From: Iris pallida
Taxonomy: Eukaryota; Streptophyta; Magnoliopsida; Asparagales; Iridaceae
Assembly: GCA_029216955.1 (NCBI GenBank)
Contig: JANAVB010006998.1
Span: 124,001 to 188,000 of the forward strand
Length of the DNA: 64,000 nt
Direction of reading: 5' to 3'
This document shows positions 1 through 10,803 of this stretch, in pieces. A model generated the notes under the pieces. The model ran no database searches. It had not been told where the DNA came from and saw only the letters and a list, made by a program, of their open reading frames with translations. The first letter of the stretch is position 1. Each line of letters begins with the position of its first letter. Made by a program: the position numbers and the translations under genes.

Positions 1-2086
1 AAGGAATGCCTTGTACTGGTATTTGCCATCCAGAAGACACGCCACTATGTGTCTGGATAGACTATTCACATCATATCTAAAGTCAATCCTCTCAGAATAC
101 TCATGACTAAACCTGGTTCTCTCAATTCCCGTTTAGCTACATAGGCAATGTTATTGACTCCATACGATATGCTCTTCATTCCTCGGAAGGCAGTAAAAGG
201 CCAAGCATTAGCTGATTTCCTGGAAGCTCATCCAGTGCCAGAATCTTCCAAACTCTACGATAAAATCTCCGATAAAGTAGTGGAGTCTAACACTGCAACT
301 GAAGAAATTCCTATTTGGCGAATGTTCTTTGACGGTGCATCAATAACGGGACCCAAAGGAAATATTATGGCTGGAGTAGGTGTCGTGGTCGTGTCACCCG
401 ACCATCTGGTTATACATCGGGCATGTTCTCTCATGGAACCCTGCACCAACAACGTAGCAAAATATAATGCCCTATTGATCGGCCTGCAACTGGAAAAACA
501 ACTGGGAGTTGACTATCTAGAAGCTTACGACGATTCCAAGCTTATAGTTAGTCAAGTCCGAGGGGACTATGATGTTCATCACGAAGATCTCATCCCTTAT
601 CACAAAGCAACAATTGAGTTGGCATCTACTTTTGTTGGATTCTTCATCGAGCACGTGCCTCGACTATAGAATATAGAAGCAGATGCTCTAGCCGATCTCG
701 CTGCTTTCTTAACCGTCCCTACCAATACTCAGTAATTGATCACAGTGTCTGGTCGAGAACTATTCTGTGTGAAAGATGCCTTGTATATTCATCATAATTA
801 CACAACGGAAACAAATGTCAAAGTTAAAGACTGGAGATTTCCTTTCATAGACTACGCTGTCTACGAAATCCTCCCCGAGGACCCGAAGGAAGCAGTGTCT
901 ATCCGAAGGCGATCCCTCAGGTTCTACTACAACTCAACTACTAAGATGATGTACCAACGCTCTTACGACGGGCTACTGTTACGATGTTTATCACACACAG
1001 AAGCCAAACATGCACTCCTGGAGGCTCAGGACAGAGTTTGTGGTGCACATCAACCAGGCCCAAAATTAGAAGATCGCCTCAAACGAATGGGTTATTATTG
1101 GCCCATGATGATAGCAGATGTTGAATATGCAAAAAAGTGTAGATCCTGTCAGTTCCACGTCGATTTTATTCATCAACCTTCGGAGTTTCTACACCTGATG
1201 GCAGCATCTTGGCCTTTAGAAGCCTGGGACATGGACGTCATAGGACCAATCAGTCCGCCATCTTCTAGAGGACATCAGTTCATCCTAGTCATAATCAATT
1301 ACTTCTCCAAATAGGCGGAAGCTATACCACTCACCGAAGTGAAGGCGTCAAACGTGATCAATTTCATCAAACATCACATTATCTACCACTTCGGCCTACC
1401 TCGCAGGATCATCCATGATAATGGTCCATAATTCACAAGCCATGCATTCCATCGGTCCTGTGATAGGAATCGAATCCAGAATGTAGCCTCTACTGCCTAT
1501 AATCCAGCGGCTAACGGGCTAGAAGAAGCCTTCAATAAAACCATCATTAAAATTTTCAAGAAATTTGTGTCTTCGAACAAGCGCGATTGGAATGAGAAGC
1601 TCGACGAATGTCTATGGGCCTATCATACAACGGTCCGGACTCCAACAGGCAGTACGCCATTCTCTCTGGTTTATGGGAGCGAAACAGTTCTTCCCCTAGA
1701 AATCCAGATTTCTTCTCTTCGAGTAGCCTTAGCCAGTGAGTTGACTACCGAAGAAAGCTACCGTCTGTGTCTACAAGAGCTCGAAGCGCTAGACGAAAAA
1801 CGCTTATTAGCTCAGTAGCGTATTGAGCTATACCAAGCACGCCTTTCCAAAGCCTTCAATAAAAAGGTAAAGGAAAGAATCTTTTAAGTCGGTGATCTAG
1901 ACTTAGCAGTGAGAAGACCAATGGTCATGATGCACAAAACAAAAGGAAAAATTTCAGCCTAAATGGGTAGGTCCTTTCATTATAGAATCGGTGTATTCTA
2001 ACGGTGCGTACCGACTAACCAAGCCTGATGGCGACTTGCTTATGATGCCTATCAACGGCAAGTTCATGAAGAAATACTATGTGTAA
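1..2086 (+). pseudogene. Ty3 Tat-lineage pol: RNase H, second (archaeal-type) RNase H and integrase, degenerate
   Basis: This is the 3' part of a retrotransposon polyprotein; its start lies before the window. Positions 1-145 read as the end of the RT-linked RNase H. A second RNase H follows at about 310-720 (FFDGAS, then DDSKLIV and EADALADLA), and the integrase lies at about 960-2,086, with zinc-finger Cys residues (CRSC, about 1,140) and core motifs WDMDVIG and HDNGP. An RT-RH plus second RNase H arrangement is the hallmark of the plant Tat lineage. Reading is in one frame to about 1,890 with stops at about 142, 667, 733, 1,312, 1,429, 1,816 and 1,885; a frameshift near 1,940 precedes the last 50 codons. 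The second RNase H reads AKYNALL where the family has Glu (AEYNALL-like), so a catalytic acidic residue is lost. It cannot be functional. The lineage call is firm; the family is not named. Confidence 0.88.
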
Positions 2087-2199
2087 CCTTTTGTAAATAG
2101 TGTTCATATATATTCAGTCATGTAAATGTACAGTGTGATGTTTATGTAATTCGAAAAAAATTATCTAACTATTAGCCGTATTTCAAGATTCTTGAATAC

Positions 2200-2660
2200 G
2201 CCTTGGATAATAGGTCCTCTAAAATATTTTCCCCAGGGAAATCATTCCCGTTTTTAACTCTGTCCAAACTCGGTTTGACGAAAACAAGTCACGTCCCTAT
2301 TACCTATGAATTGTTTTTCGATAATTATTTCCCCAGTAAAATGATTATGTTTTGCCATGTCCATATAACCTCTGAGCAAAGCATTCATCAGGGATAATCA
2401 CGTCCATATTACCTCTGAATTATCCACTCCCACCTGATGTTATATATCTTTCCATGTCCATATCACCTCTGGTCAAATATAGAACATCTTCTGTTATTAC
2501 GTCCATATTACCTCTATTAGCAGCTTCGTTCAACCTATTATCTATATTCAAAAAAAACTCGAATATAAAATTGATGATAGGTCCACATCAAATTCCCCAG
2601 TGGAATACCCACCAGAAATATCCTTACTACGTCCACATTACCTCTAGTTCCGATATTTCA
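2200..2660 (+). repeat. Dispersed 17-bp repeat downstream of Tat pol
   Basis: At least six copies of a motif close to CGTCCATATTACCTCTG occur near 2,291, 2,356, 2,399, 2,454, 2,500 and 2,630. Spacing is irregular (about 43 to 130 bp). Between some copies the segment TTTCCCCAG is also repeated. The block lies between the integrase stop and the point where the Tekay element is inserted, so it belongs to the Tat element's 3' noncoding region. Variable repeats are known in that part of Tat elements. Confidence 0.7.
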
Positions 2661-2736
2661 CAAAACCACATTTATTTTAAATAGATTCTTTATTCTCTAT
2701 TTGAACGCCTATCAAGAGACGGAAAAAAGAAAGTAC

Positions 2737-2741
2737 AATAG
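2737..2741. repeat. Target-site duplication AATAG (left)
   Basis: AATAG directly precedes the TG start of the 5' LTR and is repeated exactly at 13,477-13,481 just after the CA end of the 3' LTR. Five-base duplications are standard for Ty3 integration. Confidence 0.92.
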
Positions 2742-5700
2742 TGTAAACCCCTTAATTCATTAAAATATTTAAATTTAGTTTTTTGTAAAAATTTGTGCTA
2801 AAATACATGTATGCATAATATTAGGAATGTAAAATAATATTAATAGCAAATACTTAAGTTAATGCATAGTATGGGTGTAAGTTTACATGATATATTTATA
2901 TGTATATATGTATGTGTGTATGTGTTGATTTATTAAGTGTATATATTTATATATACATATATGTGGGAACATATGTGTATATAAATATATCTAAATTATT
3001 TAGTTATTGAAAAGAGTTTTTTTTAATTAGAAATAATAAATGAAAATAGAATTTAGATATTTAAATAAAGTAATAATAGAAAATAGAAAATAGTTTTTAA
3101 AAAAAGAATTTTTAATAAAGAAAAGAAAAAAGAAAAGAAAAGAAAAAGAAAAGTAAAAGAAATGAACAAAGAAAAGAAAAGAATAAGAAAAGAAAAAGAA
3201 ATGAAAAAAAAGAATAAGAAAAGAAAAGAAATGAAAAAAGAAAAAGTAAAACTTCACCCACCCACTTAAGTGGGCGGGCCCCTCCTTCCCTTCCTAAGTG
3301 CTGCTGCTTTAGCACGCTTATAAACCAACACTAACCCGTGAAAGCCCAAAGTAGATTAATTAGAATCCTAGTTGTTTTAGGTTTTGCCCAAACTTGTCAT
3401 ATATATATCTTCCTCCACAGACCTCAAAATCCTAGACTCTCAAAACGAAATTATGGCAGAACATACCCTCTTCATCTACGAGTTTATTTCACCAACAGCA
3501 GAGTTGTGTGTGCGACGAACGGAGCATCGAAAGTCAGCCCCTCGTCATCCACGGAGCAGTTTTCCCACTCAAGGTACCCTACTTTCCGACGACGTAACTT
3601 TTTACTCGTAACACCAATTTTTGATCTGTAAGATTTTCTGGAAAGTAGACTTGACCCTCTTCGAGTTCCTCTAGATGGATTTTGACATAACCATCTAACT
3701 GGTTCGAAAAATCGAACCGAATTTAGCAAAAAATTATTTTTTTGGACAATTAAAACAATTCTAAACGATAACTTGTCGGCCAATTTTCTTGCTGTGCACT
3801 AAAATCCTGTAGAGACTAATTAAAAATAGTAAAATACAACATAACCAAGATCGCAACGCATCTTCTGGATCATCTTTTCGATTAACGTGTAAAAAGTAAA
3901 TTGATGTTGAAGTTGGAGAAAAAACTGTATTAATTTATATAAAATTCGGAAATTTTCTCGATACGACGTGCGCCCCGATGAACCGGGCGACGTGGTCTCA
4001 TACTATACGCATCGAAAGACGCGTATAGATGTTGCTGACGTGTAGGAATTGACGGAACTCAGTTTCGTCGCGTATGTGCGACGAAATCAGTCTGTATCCG
4101 TCAAGATACCCCTGTATCGACCTTTTACAAACTTGTACCTTCATGTATAGTCTTCAAATTGAGAGAAAACTTGTGCCAACAGGTCTGAATCAAAATTTTG
4201 GTCCTGTGTGCCAAGTTTGGTTCGATTCTGAGAAGGTCGACCGGAACCCCTTTTTGGCGGGCCGGCGACCCACTCAAACGGGCGATTTTGTACGCGGCTC
4301 ATCGGAATCCAAAACTGGACATACCGTTGAGTTCCTCTACTTAAACTGAATCCATAGATATGTAGTTTGATGATTTTAGAGACCATAGACTTTGGCACGT
4401 ATTTCGGTGCAAAGCAGGTCCAACGGCGGACATCGTTTTGATCCGAAATTATGATTTTGCCCCTGTTCCAAAATTAGACATTTGGACAGGAGTTTCCTAG
4501 GTATATCTTATACACCGAGTACATTTTTGATGTTTGTTTTAGCATCCGAAGTTGTTTGAAGATTATGACGTTTCTTGGCTGACATTCTGATTTCCTGGAC
4601 TTGCCACTTTGCACCCTCAGGTAAGATACCTTGCCACCTTACTCTGTGATTATTATATTCTTATTTTTAGTTTTTATTTTTAGCAGTTCTTATTTCTTGA
4701 TATTATAAAACTGTGCGTCCAAGTCACACTTGGGTGCAAGCGACTATCGGTCGTTTTTTTGCTTTATTTATATTCTTGTATATTGACTTAGTCTAGTGAC
4801 CACCCATTGATGTTAAGGTATTGGTATATCTCATATGTCATTGACACTTGCTTTACCACATGATGTGAGTCACATGTAGGACACGTACCCGCGTAGTTGG
4901 CTGGCCAACGATACGTATGGAGCGTGCGAAGGATAGGAGTAACTGCCAATAGAATTACATGTTAGAAGACTTGGCAGTTACTAGAGGTTTACATTAGTCA
5001 TGGAGATGATGATACTAGGCATTGGATGGGGAGAACAATACCTGACCTATGGGCTTCTTTGCACTTTCCTGATTACCTGTGCGCTCCCCCGGAGACGCAG
5101 GCCCCATGTGCTCTCTGACGTTTTCCAGAGCGTTATGGACGTAGCCCCTTGCACATGATGCCCTCTGACGATCTCCGGACGTTATGGACGTATGCCATTG
5201 GTGCCCTTTACGAGAATTATGTCGATCCTATTTACAGCCAGGGCTCATGCGTCGAAAGATTGTTTCTCAAAACCGCATATTCACAGTAGATTAGTCAGGG
5301 ACATGATTGCATGCATCCTTCCTTTTCTATTATATTATCACAGTTTATATGGCATGGTGTTTTTGTATCTTGTTACGTCCCTTTGAGGACATGGTTATCT
5401 CTCCAGGATTAGACGACTTTCTGCAGGAGTACGGGGTGGCATTGGGTTCAGCTTACATCGATCACGAGGCAGTTCCTACTAATTTCTAGTCTATTTTTTA
5501 TTTGAGACATTAGTGGATATTATTTTTATATCTATTTTCTTTCTATTTTGTGGAGGTTGGACTCCGATATTGTGAGACTATTTTTATAGTTGTTTGGAGT
5601 GAGCATGTTCACCCGGCTATCTTTTGATACACTTATTTGTGATAAGATTAGATTATATTATTCTGGTCTGTGATTATTTTATTTACAGCTTATGTGTATA

Positions 5701-5794
5701 TATGAGGATTCCATATATTGGAGTATTCTTCGTACATGTACAGCTGACATATTCATGTACTTGATCCTATGTATTTTGGGACGGGGGCGTTACA
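2742..5794 (+). repeat. 5' LTR of the first Tekay/Del element
   Basis: This 3,053-bp LTR runs from TGTAAACCCC to GGGGCGTTACA. A GAAAA-rich purine tract lies at about 3,110-3,250, followed by a TATA box (CTTATAAACC, about 3,317-3,326). The 3' LTR aligns along its length but lacks a segment equivalent to about 4,440-4,850 and carries roughly 35-40 bp near 13,290 that are missing here. Small ORFs inside are chance readings. Confidence 0.92.
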
Positions 5795-5802
5795 TGTCGT
5801 TG

Positions 5803-5818
5803 TGGTAGCCCATGCAGG
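5803..5818 (+). promoter_or_regulatory. Candidate primer-binding site (atypical)
   Basis: TGGTAGCCCATGCAGG begins eight bases after the 5' LTR. The second Tekay element has TGGTGGCCCATGCAGG at the equivalent place (57,428-57,443). The position and the TGG start fit a tRNA primer site, but beyond TGGT the sequence is not the usual TGGTATCAGAGC of initiator Met-tRNA. I could not match it to a tRNA by eye. Confidence 0.45.
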
Positions 5819-6125
5819 TCAACGTTAATACTGTTGTGTTACATGACTATGCCCAACAAGCCTGCATATAGGAATAGGAATATCTCATCCAGAATTACTA
5901 CCTCCTTGACTTCCAACCTTTTCGAAACTTCCTTGATTATTTGGTTTACCTCATATCTAATCTTTCCTAATATCAACTTATCTTCCTCGTGCCAACAGTA
6001 TGAATCTAAAAAGCGGACGCACTTCTACCTTGGCCCTCACATCTGGTGAAGAGGCTACTCAGGAGGGACAGAATCCTCCAATGACTCCAGTGACACCATA
6101 CCAGCCAGGACAGTCGTAGCCTACT

Positions 6126-7320
6126 ATGACACCGACGTTGGTACACCCAGAGATCGCAGCACCCCCAGTCAGCCAGGCTGGACAGACTACTACCATGCCA
6201 CCGGAAGAGAATGTGCCACTGCCTCCACCACCACCATTCCCTCAGCAGTTTCCACCACAGTCGGGACCTCAGATGCCTCCACCACCAACTAATGGGAGCC
6301 CTACTTCCATGTTTATGTACGCCATGATGCAGGCTCAGTGGCAGCAGACCAAGTTGATGAGACAGAGCATTGGCTAGACCTCCACCACCACCTCCAGTAC
6401 CAGCACCAGCACCGACTCTACATCCTTATGAAGGTGCTATCAAGAATTTCATAGAAATAAATCCCAAGGCCTTTAGAGGAACAGAAAAGCCACTAGAGGT
6501 GTCACAGTGGCTTATTAGTACAGACAAGCTACTGAAGGCACCCCAGTTGCCAGCTCGATATTGGATGACAGCAGTGGACCTACTGTTAGAAGATAATGCT
6601 CACCACTGGTGGAAGGCGGAAGAGAGACGACTAGGCACTGGGATCACCTGGAAGCAGTTCTATGATGCATTTTATGATAGATTCTTCCCTATTCATGTTC
6701 GAGATGGTCTCTACGACCAGTTCCTTCATCTGAATCAAGAAAATATGACAGTTGATGAGTATGACTCAAAGTTCAATCGCCTGAGTAGATTTGGTGCGGG
6801 ATTGATTCTGATAGAGTTAGAGAAGGCAAGGAGGTTTCACCAAGGGCTTGCACCAGAGCTCAAGTCTTATACGACTACCCAGTCTCGAGTCACCCATTCA
6901 CCTGTCCTGGAAGAAGCTCGTGCTCAAGAGATTCTTTGCAAGGAGCAACAGCAGACGTCGAGACGCCATACCCTAGCAGTTACACCAGCCCGAACTACTC
7001 ATGGAGGACCCATCAGGAGACCCACAGGACAGCATCAGCAGAGGTCCTCACCTTATTAGAAGCCTGTTTGCCACTACTGTGGAAAGCAAGGACATCTCCA
7101 GAACGACTACAGGACTCGCCTTGGATTATGCTTGAGTGTGGATCCAACCAGCACATGCTCAAGGACTGTCCGGAGCAACAGGCGATAGTACATGCTCGAC
7201 AGAACCTGAGGCCTACAGCCCCAGCTCTTCCAGCACCACGGCTCGTAGCAGGAGCACCTCGTCCACCATTGCCTCCCCAAGGCGTACAGTACAACAAGGC
7301 CAGAGGTCAGGGCCCAGGAT
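6126..7320 (+). pseudogene. gag of the first Tekay/Del element, frameshifted
   Basis: The Pro/Gln-rich N-terminus (6,126-6,375) is in one frame and the capsid-like body (6,370-7,057) in the next, so a frameshift lies near 6,370. The body has the plant Ty3 capsid signature FRGTEKP and a WW-containing segment (HHWWKAEERR). A zinc knuckle at about 7,070-7,110 (CHYCGKQGHLQND) has its last Cys changed to Tyr, and a second knuckle-like segment follows at about 7,130-7,170. A TAG at 7,057-7,059 interrupts the frame. The product would have been the nucleic-acid-binding capsid of the retrotransposon particle. Confidence 0.85.
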
Positions 7321-7329
7321 AGAATTATG

Positions 7330-10300
7330 GGCAGGTATTCTCACTTGTTATTGAGGATATAGAGAATAAGGCAGAGGTTATAGCAGGTATGGTTTTAGTT
7401 GCATCTTTTCCTGCTATTATATTATTTGATACTGGAGCCACACATTCATTTATAGCTACTAGTTTTACCACTAGACACAGCAGTCCCATCACACCCTTAG
7501 CTAAGAATGTTAGAATCCTCACTGGAGGAGGAGTTGTACCTATAAGTGGTGTTTATCGACTTTGTCCTGTAATAATAAGTGGTAGAGAGATGAGGGCATG
7601 ATTTCTTGTATTCCCTATGCCGATATTTGATATGGTTCTTGGAATGGACTGGTTGAGCCAGTATTTCTATCTCATAGACTGCCATAGGGGCAGTATTGTC
7701 TTTAGACCACCTAATGCGGTAGAGCTTGAGTTCACCAAAAAAAATAGAGAGAGTTTTGATGCACCTGCATCGGAGACTCATATGATGATACAGGACACCC
7801 CTCAGCACCCTATCATCACCGAGTTCGAGGATGTATTTCCCGAGGAATTGCCAGGATTGCCAGCTGACCGAGACATTGAGTTTTCTATTGAACTTATTCC
7901 GGGAGCCGAGCCTATTTCATCTCGAGTTTATCGACTAGTGCCTAAAGAGTTGGTAGAGATGAAGACGCAGATTGATGACTTATTGGAGAAGGGCTTTATT
8001 CATGCCAGTGCATCACCGTAGGGAGCACCCATTCTTTTTGTGCCTAAGAAAGACGGGACAATACGCATGTGCATCGACTACAGAGCATTGAATGCAGTGA
8101 CGGTGAAGAACAAGTATCCTTTTCCGCATATAGATGATCTATTTGATCAACTGAGTGGAGCAAAAGTATTCTCCAAGATTAACTTACGATCAGGCTATCA
8201 CCAATTGAAGGTTCGGAAGAAAGACATTACAAAGACGGCTTTTTGATCAAGGTATGGACACTACGAGTTCTTGGTCATGCCTTTCGGTTTGACCAATGCT
8301 CCCGCAGTCTTCATGAATTTAATGAACAAGATCTTTCACCAGTACTTGGACAAATTTGTAGTAGTCTTTATAGATGATATCTTGATTTACTCCAAGAGTC
8401 AAGAGGAGTATGAGCAGCATCTACGGATAGTTTTGGAAACGTTGAGGAATGAGCGACTTTTTACGAAGCTTAGCAAGTGTGATTTCTTTCTTAATGATAT
8501 ATCATTTCTTGGTCATGTTGTTATGGGTGATGGTATATCAGTGGACCCTGAGAAGATCACAGCAGTCAAATCATGGACCGCTCCCATATCAGCTTCTGAG
8601 GTAAAAAATTTCCTCGGACATGCGGGTTACTACCGACGGTTCGTAGAAGATTTCCCTCGAATAGCGGGGCCTACGACTCAATTAACTTATAAGGATCAGG
8701 AGTTTGTATGGACAAACGAGTGTCAAGCCGCATTTAATGAGTTGAAGAAGCAATTGACCACAACACCGATCTTGACACTACCATCGGGCCCGGAAAGATT
8801 TGTGATCTACATTGACGCATCCGAGAAAGGATTAGGATGTGTTTTGATGCAGCACGGTCGTGTAGTAGCATATGCGTCGAGACAGTTGAGCGTACACGAG
8901 AAGAATTATCCGACCCATGATCTAGAGCTCACAGCGGTTATCTTTGCTTTGAAGCTATAGAGACACTACTTGTACGGTGAGAAGGTTGACATCTGTACCG
9001 ATCGTACGAGCCTCAAGTACGTGTTCACACAAAAAGAGTTGAATATGCGACAGCGACGTTAGTTGGATTTGATAAAGGATTACGAGATCGAGCTACATTA
9101 TCATCCGGGCAAGGCTAATGTCGTGGCAGACGCATTAAGCCGTAAGCCCATGGCACACTTTTTGACTATGCAGAAGAAGTTGATTAGAGACTTACAACAG
9201 CTTGGTATTGAGGTAGTATTGCCTGGAGCAGATGGTGTATTAGCCAACCTCCAAGTGCAATCATAATTGGTAGAGAGCATCAAGGCAGCATTGCCTACTG
9301 ATGCTAGATTTCGACGGCTCAGAGAGAGGACTGAAGTAGGAGAGCAGACGGGATTGAGAATTCATCCTGATGGGACATTGCGATGTGGTGATCACATTTA
9401 TGTTCCCAATGGAGAGCTATGGCAGGAGCTGATGGTAGAGGCTCACAGTTCGACTTACTCTATTCATCCCGGAGGAACCAAGATGTACCGCGACTTACGA
9501 CAGTATTATTGGTGGCATAGAATGAAGTGAGATATAGCTCGTTTCGTCGCCAAGTGCTTGGTATGTCACCAAGTGAAGGCGGAGCACTAAAGGACAGCTG
9601 GTCTGTTGCAGCCGCTACCCATTTCCAAGTGGAAGTAGGAGCACATTACTATGGATTTTGTCACGAGTTTTCCTCGGAGTCCTAGGGGACGTGACGCAGT
9701 GTGGGTGATTGTTGATAGACTTACAAAGTCAGCCCATTTCTTACCTTTTAGAGTGGGCCAGTCGACAACGGTATTGGCAGAGATGTATATGGAGCAGATT
9801 GTGAGATTATATGGTGTGTCTGTTAGTATTGTGTCGGATTGCGACTCGAGATTCATCTCGCACTTTTAGAGGAGCATGCAAGAGAGTTTGGGCACACGGT
9901 TGAAGTTTAGCACGGCGTACCATCCGCAAACAGACGGCCAATCGGAGCATACCATTCAGACGCTAGAGGATATGTTGAGAGCGTGCATGCTTGACTTTGG
10001 CGGATCATGGAAAGACCATCTTCATCTTGTTGAGTTTTTCTACAACAATAGCTATCAAGCGAGCATTCAGATGGCTCCGTTTGAAGCATTGTATGGTAGG
10101 AAGTGTCGGTCTCCTGTTTGTTGGAGCGACATAGGACATCAATAGCTATTGGATCCCGAGTTAGTCTTGAGCACAGCGGAGACAGAAAAAAAATTCAGGG
10201 CCACCGGCGAGCAGCGTAAGATCGACAGAAACAATGGGCAGATAATCATCGTCGACCCTTGGATTTCAAAGAGGGCGACCATGTGTTCTTGAAGATATCC

Positions 10301-10711
10301 CCCACTAGAGGCACCATTCGATTCGAAGGACGTGGCAAATTGAGTCTAAGGTACATCAGCCCTTTCGATGTCTTGGAACGTGTTGGAGAGGTTGGCTATA
10401 GATTGGCCTTGCCACCGTCGTTAGAGTGAGTGCATGACATATTCCATGTATCTCAGCTAAGGAGGTACGTGGCGGACAACAATCATGTGCTTAATCACTC
10501 TGAGATCACAGTTGGACCGAGCTTGTCGTATGAAGAACAACCGGTAGGCATTCTTGATCATCGAGTGAAGGTGTTACGGAATCAATCTATTTCATTGGTT
10601 CGCATGGCTTGGAAGTATCACTCTCCAGGAGAGTCTACTTGGGAGCGCGAGGATGACGTTCGAAATCGTTACCCGCATTTGTTTGACAACCAAGGTATGT
10701 CTTGCACATAA
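7330..10711 (+). pseudogene. pol of the first Tekay/Del element: protease, RT, RNase H, integrase, chromodomain
   Basis: The aspartic protease shows FDTGATHSFIA near 7,430 and VLGMDW near 7,635. RT covers about 7,800-8,560 with the catalytic FIDDIL near 8,372. RNase H starts near 8,812 ([11 protein letters not shown]). Integrase runs from about 9,270 to 10,140 with MDFVTSFPRS and a YHPQTDGQSE segment. A chromodomain-like end at about 10,540-10,690 reads WKYHSPGESTWERED. From 7,389 to 10,143 everything is in a single frame, broken by eleven stops at 7,599, 8,019, 8,244, 8,958, 9,060, 9,264, 9,528, 9,588, 9,636, 9,867 and 10,143. A frameshift follows near 10,190 within an A-run. Comparison with the intact-looking copy at 58.7-62.4 kb shows that most stops replace Trp, Gln or Arg. 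Confidence 0.92.
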
Positions 10712-10787
10712 TAGTCTTTAGAGCTTCTTGCATTGCATAACATTGCATTCGGCCCCTACCATAGTCTAATTTTGAGGACAAAATTTC

Positions 10788-10803
10788 TTTAAGTTGGGTA
10801 GGA
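10788..10803 (+). promoter_or_regulatory. Degenerate polypurine tract of the first Tekay element
   Basis: The segment AAGTTGGGTAGGA lies immediately 5' of the 3' LTR. It matches in position and partly in sequence the cleaner tract CTAAGGAGGGTAGAGA of the second Tekay element at 62,575-62,590. It would prime plus-strand DNA synthesis. Confidence 0.6.

Noticed and set aside
3027..3315. Phe/Ser-rich minus-strand ORFs (also 11,089-11,404)
   Set aside because: Reverse reading of a GAAAA-rich tract in the Tekay LTRs.
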